Assembly (NCBI GenBank): GCA_029298735.1
Contig: JANSLP010000001.1
Location: 434,001-498,000 of the forward strand
Length of the DNA: 64,000 nt
Source of the DNA: Ophiostoma sp. CBS 140.51
Taxonomy: Eukaryota; Ascomycota; Sordariomycetes; Ophiostomatales; Ophiostomataceae
Reading direction: 5' to 3'
The notes beneath the pieces were generated by a model. It was given only the letters and a program-made list of their open reading frames with translations. It did not search any database and was not told where the DNA came from. The position numbers and the translations under genes were made by a program. Positions 9,620-20,157 of this stretch are shown here, one piece after another (the first letter of the stretch is position 1; each line of letters starts with the position of its first letter).

Positions 9620-10910
9620 CTATGCTGAGCCGTTGGTGGCATCCGGCATAGGTATCGCGCCGCCCGGCGACGTGGCCGTGCGTGCCGTCAGGACCTCGAC
9701 GCCAGTCTCCGTCACCAGCAACGTGTGCTCAAACTGCGCGGTCCGCTTGCCGTCAATGGTGGTGCTAGTCCAGTTGTCCGGCCAGGTGACGTCGCGGTAC
9801 TTGCCGAGCGCCACCATGGGCTCAATCGTAAAGGTCATGCCGGGCTTGCACTCGCCGACAGCCTTGTTCTTGGCGTAGTGGGGAATGTTGGGTGGTGCGT
9901 GGAACACCGAGTTGATGCCGTGACCGACGTAGGTGCGGATGACACTGCAGCCGCGCGACTTGGCGTGCTTCTCAATCACGTTGCCGAAATCGCGGTACAG
10001 CGCACCGGGCTTGACCAGCTGGATAGCCGCGTCCAGACACTCGCGGGCAGTCTCAACGACACGCACCGAATCCGGGTCAGCGCGAGCACGGTCGCCAACG
10101 TAGTAGGTCTCGTTGAGATCACCGTGGTAGCCCTTGTGGTAGAGGGTAACGTCGAGGTTGACAATGTCGCCGTCCAGCAGGACACGCTTGTCGGGAATGC
10201 CGTGGCAGATGACCTCGTTGACGGAGGTGCAGACAGACTTGGGGAAGTGGTTGTAGTTGAGCGGCGAAGGGTACGAGTCGCGCTCGATGCAGGCCTTGTG
10301 GACGATCTCGTCAATCTCGTCGGTCGTGATGCCCGGGCGAAGAGCGGCGGCGGCAATATCGAGGACCTCACGGGCGAGGCGGCAGACGGTGCGCATGCCC
10401 TCCTGTGCCTTGGCGTCGAGCAACTCGACCTTGTTTGGCCGCAGCAGCGAGCGAGCCGTCTTGGGTATGCCGTCGGCGGCGTAGTCGGGGTGGGGGATGG
10501 TCTTGGGGACGGTGCGCTTGGCGGACAGAGGGTAGACGGGGCGCAGTGGGCCAGTGTAGGGGAAGTTTGGGAACGGGTTGAAGTAGCCGACCTCTGGGAA
10601 AGTCGTTAGCAAATATCAAAAAATGTCAAGAAAAAGAAAAAGTCAACAAAGAAGATCAACATACTGGTATCCTTCTTATGGACGGTCTTGTGCGACGACT
10701 AGATGTGCAGTACCAACGGTCAGTAAAGGTCTCATACAGTGAATAAGGGTTGCAGCCATGCAGCAGACGTACCCAGTTCCGGCCAAAGCATTCCTGCGAG
10801 CAGAAGAAGCTGTCCTTCATGCCGAGCTTCAGGCAAGTCGGGCATTGAAGCGTGCCAGCCTCGTTGCTGCAGTCGCCGCCGGCACACGGCCGCTTTGCTT
10901 CGTCGGCCAT
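9620..10910 (-). CDS. MAP1: Methionine aminopeptidase 1 (zinc-finger type)
   Basis: Three exons: 10910-10773, 10698-10665 (34 nt) and 10593-9620; 381 aa. The enzyme removes initiator methionine co-translationally on ribosomes. Exon 1 encodes the N-terminal zinc finger (C9 and C14 in CAGGDC, then CPTC and CSQEC) that docks to the ribosome. The small exon 2 gives SSHKTVHKKDT, and exon 3 continues VGYFNPFPNFPYTGPLRP. All five pita-bread metal ligands are present: D205, D216, H282, E315 and E346 (in LDVTLY, HGDLNE, GHGIN, IEPMV, QFEHT). Donors are GTACGT and GTATGT, acceptors CTAG and CCCAG. It is divergent from BNA4. Confidence 0.95.
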
Positions 10911-11655
10911 GGCGATGATGGATGTGTGTATGTGTTGGGGGTGAGTGTGGTGGGTGTATATGTCGTCGGTGTCGTGAGGACGTCGTGGTGGAGAGAAAAA
11001 AAAAGGCGAGGCTCGAGATCTTCAGAGATTCGAAATTCAAAATTCAAAATTCGACGTTGAGAAAAAGTACGATTTGGAGAGGCACACTATATCTGTCGTA
11101 AAACAGAAGGCACGGGCGACGGCGGCATTAATAAGTGGGGCAATTCTTCAGTCTTTTGTCGCCATATCAGAGCACGCTAGCGCTTAGAAAGGCAACGGCT
11201 GCAAAGAGGCACTGCGGCGCCCTTCGTTTGGCATTTTGGCGGAGTTTGGCAGGTCCAAGGGCAACTGCTTGTCATCATCACAGTGGAGATCAGGCTACCG
11301 TTTCAACCGTTTTATCACGTGCGTTTTGGAGAGGCCGTTTTCCCGTTTAGGATACAGCGCTCCGGTCCTCCGTTTTTTAGCCTTAGCAATCCACGCTCCG
11401 TCTTATTTATCCCGCCTCAGGCGTTGGTGCATCGTTCGATATCGGAGGGACGGATCTAACTTTTTTTCTTGGCCTTTGCCGTGGATTTTTTGAGAAGTGA
11501 TTCATAAGAAACAATTTACTGAGAGCTGTGGTGAAACTGTGATTTTCCCCTCTCATTATATTTTCAAAAGAAGATGAGATTTCAGTGAAAAGCACTTTAT
11601 GAAAAAAAAAAAGACTCATCCGAGGTCTACTGCTTTTATCTCGGTTATTTTACAG

Positions 11656-11677
11656 AGCCTTGTCAAAGCCTTGTCAA
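11656..11677 (+). repeat. 11-bp perfect tandem duplication before BNA4
   Basis: AGCCTTGTCAA occurs twice back to back (11656-11666 and 11667-11677), ending 3 bp before the TGACTCA site. Confidence 0.6.
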
Positions 11678-11680
11678 GAG

Positions 11681-11687
11681 TGACTCA
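11681..11687 (+). promoter_or_regulatory. TGACTCA site (Gcn4/CPC1 or AP-1 type) before BNA4
   Basis: A perfect palindromic TGACTCA 45 bp upstream of the BNA4 ATG. It fits the consensus of Gcn4-type and AP-1-type bZIP factors. Closeness to the start codon may place it in the transcript leader. Confidence 0.35.
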
Positions 11688-11731
11688 AGAGAGCTCACAC
11701 ATTCACAACCTCACACAACAACTCACACGTC

Positions 11732-13489
11732 ATGGCTGAGACTGTGAGACAAAAGACGGTGATCGTGGGCGCCGGTCCCGTCGGCTCATTGGCTGCCCTT
11801 TACGCAGCACAACGGGGACACGAAGTCGAGGTGTACGAGCTTCGTAACGGTGAGTGAGATGATGTGCATGACAATATGCATAGACATACCCATTTGCAGT
11901 GTCATGAGTGCTAACCACTGGCAGACCTCCGCGACCCGTCCACAACACCACTCAACTTTACAAAATCCATCAACCTCGCCCTCTCGACACGAGGCATCAC
12001 AGCTCTTGAGAACTCTGGCAATGTTGAACTGCTTGAGCATGTCTTTGACGCCACCATTCCCATGCGGGGACGCATGATCCATGGCAAGAAGCCGACGGGC
12101 GAGCTATACGAGGCGGCACAAGATTATGATGCCCACGGACGGGTGAGTCCCTTCATCAGAGGCATTGCTCACCACTTCAAACCTCACTTCTAACTCATCC
12201 TCTCTCAGACAATCTTTGCCATTGACCGGGCGGGCCTCAACGGACGCTTGCTGGACATCTTGGAGAAGCTGCCCAACGTCAGGTTCTTTTTCAACCACAA
12301 GATGACAGGTGCTGACTTCCGGAACCGGAAGGCTTGGTTTGAGCTTCAAGATGGGCCAAAAGATGGACCGAACAAGAAGACTGGTCGTGCTCGCGAGATT
12401 GAGATTGGTTTTGACTTTATGATTGGTGCCGACGGTGCCCACTCGCCTGTGCGCCACCACCTCATGAAGTACGTCATGATGGACTACCAGCAGCACTACA
12501 TTGATACCCTGTGGTGCGAGTTCCAGATCAAGGCGGCAGAGGTGGATGCTGCTGTAGCAAACGATGCAGATACAGATGCTGCTTTTCGGGCCAAGTTTCG
12601 CATTTCACCCAACCACTTGCACATCTGGCCCGGCAAGGACTTTATGTTCATCGCCATTCCCAGCGACGACGGCTCCTTTACCTGTACACTATTCATGCCG
12701 ACCGCCGAGTTTGCCCAGCTCGAGGCTGTGCCTGCCGGTGACGACAAGACTCTCCCCGCCTTTTTCAATCAACATTTCCCAGGCGTCACTGAGCTCATCC
12801 CACCCGCCGACCTCGTCGCCTCGTTCCGCCGCAACCCTCACCTGCCACTCATCAGCGTCAACTGCAAGCCGCACCACTTCCAGGCCTCGGCCGTCATTGT
12901 TGGCGACGCCGCTCACGCTATGGTCCCCTTTTACGGTCAGGGCATGAATGCCGGTCTCGAGGATGTGCGCGTCCTCTTTGGGCTACTCGACAAGTATGCC
13001 AACGCAGAGTCCAACGATCCGTCGGGCGACGTCGACAACAGCGCCGCATCGGTCGACGCCCGCCGCAGTCAGGCTCTTGCCGAGTACTCGGCCCTCCGTG
13101 TCCCCGACGCCTATGCCATCAACGACCTCGCCCTACACAACTACACCGAGATGCGCGCCTCCGTTCTCAGTCCCACCTACCGCCTTCGCAAGTTCTTGGA
13201 AGAGCAGCTGTCTGTGCATGTGCCCTGGCTGGGCTGGCGTACCAAGTACGCCCGTGTGTCCTTTGGTAACGAGCGCTACAGCGAGGTTGTTCGCAAGAGC
13301 GAGTTCCAGGGCCGTGTCCTGCTGGGCGGTCTGATTGGTCTGGTCGGTGTACCCGTCTTCACGGGCCTTGTGCTGCTGCTACATGGGCGGGGACGCCACG
13401 GAAGCGGTTCTTGCGGCAGCTTCTTCCGTTTTGTGACGAGCCACACCCGGTACCTTGCTCAGTGGGTGGCCAATGGCTTCCGGCGGTAG
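11732..13489 (+). CDS. BNA4: Kynurenine 3-monooxygenase
   Basis: Three exons: 11732-11849, 11925-12142 and 12209-13489; 538 aa. Introns are 75 nt (GTGAGT...GGCAG) and 66 nt (GTGAGT...CTCAG). This FAD enzyme hydroxylates kynurenine to 3-hydroxykynurenine in the tryptophan-to-NAD pathway at the mitochondrial outer membrane. Visible motifs are the Rossmann loop GAGPVGSLAA near the N-terminus, the KSINLALSTRGI segment typical of KMO just after intron 1, the second FAD motif FDFMIGADGAHS and the GDAAHAMVPFYGQGMNAGLED block. A hydrophobic segment near residues 480-505 fits the C-terminal membrane anchor of the family. The length is a little above the usual ~480-500 aa. Confidence 0.95.
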
Positions 13490-16400
13490 AAAGTAAGGGA
13501 CAAAGGGAAAGATTAACGAAATGCACATAGTATCATGGGAAGTCGGGATATATCACAACTCTAGCATGTATTTTAAAATCATACAATCATATGGCTTGAC
13601 CAGTATTTGAATTTTCACTGCGGACAAGATGTCTTTTCTTGTTGTTTTAAATTTGCATTCCGTTATCAACTCAATAATGATTTCCATCTACTACAATACT
13701 GCAATAGTTCCATTTTATCCCACTGAGGCTATCGCAAGCCAACACTTCAGCATCTTTGACCCCCATCTTGCACGGTCCCCAGAAAGTGATGGCGTCCATC
13801 CTACAGTCTCGCTTACTGGTGAGAATGAAGCTGGTAACCGGTGAGGGCGCACTTTGGGGGCCATGTCAACGGCCAACAAGCAGAAGAAGTGACCAAGTCA
13901 GGCTCGGACCAACTCGCCAAACCATACTTTTGAATTTGTACCCCAGCTGTGATCACTTGTAGCGAGGCTAGGTGACTTGCCGCGGCCGTTGAAATTAGGA
14001 TGAGGAAAAGGATCAGGCACAGGAACGAAATATGTGACAGCGAATAGGAAGCACGTAACTGCCGGCTATTTTTCATGCTTCACCTCTTTTTGGGACAACT
14101 GTGTAGAAAACGTGTTTTATTTTCCGTCTACAATGCAATAACAAGCCAGGCAATCACTACAGCCCACTTATACCGGAATGTCAACAAGGCCTCTGCCATT
14201 CATCATATTTTATTCTATTCTTCAGTTTCTTGTCCTATTGTCATTTCCACTCGTATGTATCGTGCACAAAAAAGAGGTATATCCAAATAGACGCCCCCTA
14301 AAAGGCTTTATACTTCCTCGCTAGAGAAATAAATTAAAGACTCCCATATTATCGACTCGGCAAGGTGCCTGACAAGCACACTCGCACAGAAAACAAAATA
14401 AAAATGATCGGCAGCCCAGCCGCATCCCCTGCAGCACACAGACTCACAGACCACCAGAAAAAAGGACATTTCCAAGCCACTTCTTCATCTTATGTATCCA
14501 GCTCGTGGCATGGCTCTCTGTCTTTTGGTAAAGTACGTCGTACTGCCACACAAGCCCCCATGTCCCATGTTCACCGTGTCCCCCATGCGAGCATCACCAG
14601 ACTCTGTTCGACAGCCGACCCGACAAGCCCGGGCGCCTGTGCTCTCTGGGCGCTCCCAGATGACGCAGTGCAATGCGCCGCACAAAAAAAAAAAGAGGAA
14701 GAGGAAGAGACAATGTCGTCCTGCTGCAAGCCCCCCATCCCCGCTTTGCCTTTTCTGCAGCGTCGTACGCTATCTGCAGTGACACCTCCTGTTTGGGAAC
14801 GGGAATTTGGCGCTGCACTTTGCAAGTAGCTGCATATGCAGTTGGGCGGATACACCATCCAAGAAAATAAAATAAAAAAGGGCGTGCATATATGTGTGCA
14901 TGTGGTGCAAATGTGCGCTGCGAACGCGCGCGAGCGCTTTTGGAAACACCTGGAATTGGAAAGAAGAGAAGAAAGAACAGGGAGGGAAGGAGAGGACTAA
15001 GTGGTCATAGGGAAGAGACACACGGCAGGGGCAAGGGGAGATGAGATGAAAATACAACATATGGAGTGCCGGGAGTACAAGAATTACACGCTATGGGGAG
15101 ACAAAACAGGCAACCGCGTGCTCAACGCAGGCGGCGCCTTCCTCGATGTCGAAGTCGGTTTTCATTTCTCTGGGTCGGAAGGAACGACTGGAACAGCGGA
15201 AAATAAAAACTGGATGAACACCTGCAAACGAAAAGGAGAACACGCAGGGAAGGAAAGAACCAAGACAGACAGCACGCGAAATATTGCAGAGGAAAACGAA
15301 CAGGAATGACCAACTCCGCACTGGCCCTCGCTCTTCCCCCCTTCTCCTTTCGATTCTGTCTTCTGTCTTCTGTCTATCTCGCGCTTGCTTGTGCTGTGCA
15401 TACTTTCCGCATGCAGGCAATAGACTTTTGAAATTGAGTTGCGCCTGCCTTCTTTCTCGGCCCTCCCTCGTCATTTTCTCCGTGGCTCTTTCCTGTCTTT
15501 GCCTTCCTCTCCTTCCGTAACCCCCTGTTTTGATTTCTCTCTATTTTCTCGCACATCTCGCCACCATCTCCTTTTGTCTCCTTTCGCTTCTTTTTTGACT
15601 CCTCCCACTCCCAGCTCCATCCACTTCCTCGGCCCTGATATATTCCCACTCCCAGCAGCGGCCCTCTTCCTCGACGACACAGTATCACATCCACTCTACA
15701 CTGGCTATCAGCGGCTCGTTCCTGGCCCAGATGTTCTTTATCCTCCCTTCTCCATCCCTTCTCAATTTAACATTGCTTATATTTCCGTTTTGCCTCAATG
15801 GTCACCAACACCACGACCGCCCACTCCATCGGCTGACATTACCATTGTACCCCGACAAATACACAAACACACGCGCATATACACGCCACACGCATAGGTA
15901 CCGCGATACCAACTCTCAAGACGAGACGGAAATCGCTCAAATCGCTACAAGGCAAGTAAACAAGACCAAAATTCCGTCCCAAAAAGCTGCTTCGGACGAG
16001 ACATACAAAAAGCCGCTCACCCACCAGACGGCACATGCAACGAATGTGGAAAGGTGTCATGCAGGGTTGGGCAAAAGAACAAGAAAAAGAGAAAAGGAAC
16101 GAAGCTAGAGAAGCACACCTGCACACACCGACTCAACACCTCCATTCTCCATCCAGAGACGACTTCTCATCCTGTCCCGGCGTCCCAGTTCCTTTTCTCA
16201 CCCACTCTCCTGTCATCCTGTTTTTTTGTCTGTCCCTGCACCCCCCCATTTCTGTTACCACTGTCCACCGTTGGAACTCGCTGTTCTTCGTTTAATCCCT
16301 TTCGTTCCCTGCCCTGCAGACGTCTCCGTTGAAAAACCCCACTCTCTCGTCCGGGACCTTGCAGCTTGCAGCTTCGATCGAAACTGACACCAATCAGGCA

Positions 16401-18526
16401 TTTCAAGGCCCGCTGTTCGAGGCGGGTAACGGCTGCCTGCATACCGGCAGAAAAACAGAAAGAAGACCGAGACAGTTCGAGAAAGAAACAAACAGTCAAA
16501 CAGAACCGACCGCGTCACCAGATCCTATCGTGATATGCAAGAGAAGGACTAGACGGAGTGGAACACTCTACGTCGCATTCTCCCAGAACAGAAGCCTGGA
16601 CCGACGAGCGGCCTGTGAGACGGTGAGACGCAAACGACGACGGGGAGAAGCCGGCCGGTCTCGAACCGCAAGACGCTTCTGAAAAAGCAACGAGAACACG
16701 CAAACAATACAAGGGACACAAAACTCCATGCGGCGCAACTGAGGTGGGCTTCGTGTGCTGCCAGTGGTTAGCCCTGCACCTGCATCCGCATCTGCATCTG
16801 CATACGATATCGCACTTACCTCCCCCTGTCATCCACCGACCCAGGGTACCGGACCGCCATCTCCAACATTTCCTGATTTACGAGTATCCGGCATTGGAGA
16901 TTGCAACATATTTCCTCGTCCACGAACGGCGTCCCCAGCTACTTGCACCTCACCCTGACGGCGGTTTAGCATCTTTACTCTTTTCAGCACACCGCTTGGC
17001 CAGCCCAGACCAGGCCACCCAGGCCCCCACGAATTGGAAGGACCCAGCCGCGGCGACTTATCGCTACAGACTGTGACTCCTGTACTCTGCAATACTCTAC
17101 AAAATAGAAATTGCAGAGCACGAGCATCAATCATACTTAACACCCACCTGCTGCCCTCTGCCGCCCGAATCCGACGACCCTACTTCTGCAACACTTCGGC
17201 ACGGGCATCTCGATCGCCGCTTCTTTCCTTTCCTTTTTTTCTTCCTTCATTTTCTTTCTTTCCTCTCCCTTTTTTTCTTCCTAGCGACCGCCCTTTCCTC
17301 CTTTGTTTTTCCCTACGACGGATTGCTCTCTTGTTGGCCTGCGCTCCTTTCTATCGGATTTTACGTTGCCCCTCGTGTTGCTGGCTCTTTTCTCTCACAT
17401 TGTTCACTGCTCTACGTCGTGTTTCGCTGCTGCTTCATCCCCCATCCCCTCCTATTCTCGTCGTTCCCTGCTGCACCGACAGCGCGGACCCTATCCGCTT
17501 ATTTCTGCTCACGAAAAGTTTGAAACTTCCGACGACCGGTTTTCTCGTTTGTGGGCTAATAACAACCACCCCCGGTCGTGCTCGCGCATCCCCTGCTTTC
17601 GCCTTTCCTTTTCGAAGCGCCCCCTCCCCCGCGACATTTTCTTCCTTTGCCGTTCCTGGCTTCCCTCTCCCCAATCGCGTCGCCCGTCGCCGACTCTTCT
17701 CTTCTCTTTCTCGACACATAAACGGCACGCTTCCGGTGCTTCGGCGCTCACACCTCATCGCTCGCAAGCTCAAACCTGATATGCAATGCCGGCCGTCGCC
17801 ATTTCGAAACAATGACGCCGTGTGCGCCTCCTATACAGCTTAATCAAGCCGCACCCCCAACCCTCGACGTCACTCCCGACCCTGAACCTATCCTATATCT
17901 TGAAAGAAACACGAGAAAACCACTCGCCATAACCTCACACGATCGCAACTTTCGTCGTCGCCGGCGCCAGCCCCGGCCGACGTCAAAGACTCCGCGCCCA
18001 CATCCACAGCTACATCCATCCCGAAATCGCGACAGACAGCTCTTGTCCTCGAATTAAGGCTGCGCCTTGAACGCTGGACACAACCAGGATCAAGTACAAG
18101 GGATCACTCCCCTTAGAGCTTGCATTATTGTTTCTCTCTTCCTGGGCCATTGTACATAGACGCGGCAATTGGTAGCATAGCTGGCTGTCTACTCCCACCT
18201 GTGGCAGCACAACCGCCGTCGCACCACAGGTCGCCTTCCAGTCTTTCATCGGCACCACCCTTGGACCTCGATATTTCCCACACGAACGGCATAGAATTTG
18301 TAGCTCTCGAGTAGCTTGTTTTTTCTTCGGTTGCTCCCGTTTCTTTGGTGACCCACTTCGTTTCGCATTTCCACAAAGAGCTCGAGCTTGAGCTTAAGCT
18401 GAACTCAGCTCTTTTGTATTTCCTTGGGAGGCCTTGTCTTTTCAACCCCCATTCTTGTTCGCCACACTTTCTGCCGCATATTTCTCTCCTACGCCAGTGC
18501 GCCTGTGTTAGAAAACCTGTGTGACC
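13490..18526. other. 5-kb region with no convincing gene
   Basis: Bases 13490-14900 are mixed, AT-richer sequence with only short frames. Bases 15300-18520 are strongly pyrimidine-rich on the plus strand, with A/C-rich islands (for example 15840-15960), as in fungal transcript leaders. The longest frame (17034-17843) translates to Ser/Leu/Phe/Pro/Arg strings with no domain. A 6-bp array (TGCATC type) lies at 16775-16804. It may be promoter and long leader of the gene at 18527, or an unannotated noncoding transcript. Confidence 0.5.
16775..16804 (+). repeat. Short tandem array, 6-bp unit
   Basis: Five imperfect copies of TGCATC. Confidence 0.6.
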
Positions 18527-19087
18527 ATGCCATCGTCACAGGTTATCGACCCAACCCAGCTGAATCTCAGCAATGAGGAGCTCACTCTTTTGCGCCAGGG
18601 ACAGTCTGCCCTTGCACATGGAGGAAATGGCTCGTCATCATCTCGGGCAGCAAGCAGGGCATCATCACAGGGTATGTTTCTGCTCGACCATGGCTCGCTT
18701 GCCGCCCTCGAAGTATACTTTGAGCGTGTGATGAACCACATCGCCCAGCAAATGGACTACCTGAGCGAGCAGTCCCAAGTTGCGACCCAAATGATGTATG
18801 ACGAAACAGGCCAGATGATTGTGGATGCCGACGCCGAGATTGAGCGTTACAAAAAGATCAACAGTCAAATCGATGAGCTCGAGCTAGACTTTGACCGCAT
18901 CGGCCACATTCGTGAGATTGTCCGCGACATACGACAACGCCTCGAAGAAGCCGAACACGAACTCGACCACAGCGGCAACAGTCATAGCCACAGTCGCAGC
19001 CATGGCCATGGCCATGGCCACTCGTCATCATCCCGACATCGCGATAGGCACCGGGAAGGCCACTCAAGCCGACGTCACCGGCACTAA
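18527..19087 (+). CDS. CNL1: Putative BLOC-1 subunit, CNL1-like, with His-rich tail
   Basis: Intronless, 186 aa from the ATG at 18527 (MPSSQVIDPTQLNLSNEELT). The central part, SSRAASRASSQGMFLLD then GSLAALEVYFERVMNHIAQQ and a long coiled coil (about residues 75-150, with DADAEIERYKKINSQIDELE and IREIVRDIRQRLEEAE), resembles what I remember of fungal CNL1, a subunit of the BLOC-1 complex in endosomal sorting. The last ~35 residues are unusual: alternating His/Ser/Gly/Arg (SHSRSHGHGHGHSSSSRH), potentially metal-binding or simply disordered. A GTATGT at 18673 resembles a donor, but the frame and heptads continue through it, so I do not splice there. The family call is moderate. Confidence 0.6.
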   Translation: MPSSQVIDPTQLNLSNEELTLLRQGQSALAHGGNGSSSSRAASRASSQGMFLLDHGSLAALEVYFERVMNHIAQQMDYLSEQSQVATQMMYDETGQMIVDADAEIERYKKINSQIDELELDFDRIGHIREIVRDIRQRLEEAEHELDHSGNSHSHSRSHGHGHGHSSSSRHRDRHREGHSSRRHRH

Positions 19088-20157
19088 GCGCCTACATGCA
19101 TATACTCTCCACACATATATATACCACAACGACCCATTACGACACGACGAACGCAAAAGAGAATATTCGGCATTCTTTAATTCTGATTTCTGATTTTCAC
19201 CTGCCACAAGAACCAAAAAAAAAAAGGAAAACGGGAAAGAAACAGGGGTTGAGTTAAGACAACAATGAGCCTCGCGGCTGGCATAGAAACGGTATTGCCT
19301 CACGGCTCGTTGCTTTGGGATTGGTTATTTTGTTTTTCTTTTTGGTGCTATTTTTTGGTTTTGTATTCTTTTCGGATTTCACTTCTCTGTCTCCCTATTT
19401 TGTTGTATTATTTTCTTCGTTACTATTTACGTTTGATTTCTGAGCGAGCTCCTTTCGCCTTCTTCTTTACCACTTTCTTCTCTTTACCACTTCCCTGGAC
19501 AGACTTGATTCCCTGCCGGCATTGCCCATGCGTGCACCGGCCCATCTTCTATGGAATCTACTGTTTGCGATGCACATCTTCACCCCTGCCAACACTTGCC
19601 TCCTCATGACATAAGCATGCTAAAGGTAGCGAGGCTTTTATATTGTCACCGTTTATTTTTCTCTTTTTGAGCGTCTATTTGTCACGATATGTCTTGTTAT
19701 ACCCCTGTTTTCTTACAGGCTTTTTTCCCCCAACAATATAACATCTTTATGATTTTTATGATTGTCGACCTTGCGCCACATCGACACTCTCGGGCAGAAT
19801 GCACTGTTTTGATTCCGTACAGCGACATCGGACACTTGTGTGTTTATTTTTATATCCCGTTTGAGTCCACTCTCTATCAAGCTGTACACCAAAAAACATC
19901 TTGTTCGCTGTACCAGTCATTGTGTCTGTCTTGTGGATGAATGTTTTAGGTGCCTGACTAAACAGCTGCCCCTGAATTATCAAAGAAAAAAAACTCCCAA
20001 CGGATACGAGCCAAATTATATAAGTAAGAAAGAATATGCCCCCAAAGAAAGCGCCGTGGGAATATACCATGCTAACAAATGTGAAGAGTAAACAGAAAAA
20101 CACCAAAAGTTAGATATTTTAGTTCTGACCTTTCCACCGTACCAAATAGCTTGCAAA
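19088..20157. other. 3' region between convergent genes
   Basis: 1.07 kb, T-rich then AT-rich. A frame at 19265-19609 is hydrophobic only because the DNA is T-rich; no gene supported. Confidence 0.5.

Larger units (their letters stand above)
10911..11731. promoter_or_regulatory. Divergent MAP1/BNA4 promoter region
   Basis: 821 bp with no gene. Near BNA4 it carries an 11-bp perfect tandem duplication and a TGACTCA site. Confidence 0.5.

Noticed and set aside
9725..10609. 294-codon plus-strand open frame
   Set aside because: Antisense to MAP1 exon 3, whose five metal ligands prove the minus strand is coding.
16655..16675. Perfect tRNA B-box-like sequence on the minus strand
   Set aside because: No A-box at the proper distance and no stems; a chance match.
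17034..17843. 269-codon plus-strand open frame
   Set aside because: The translation is Ser/Leu/Phe/Pro/Arg strings expected from pyrimidine-rich DNA, with no domain and poor start context.
18673..18678. GTATGT donor-like site inside the CNL1-like gene
   Set aside because: The reading frame, the family-like SSQGMFLLD sequence and the following coiled coil run straight through it.
19265..19609. 115-codon hydrophobic frame starting at an ATG
   Set aside because: Hydrophobicity is explained by T-rich 3' sequence; no charged-flank pattern of real membrane proteins.
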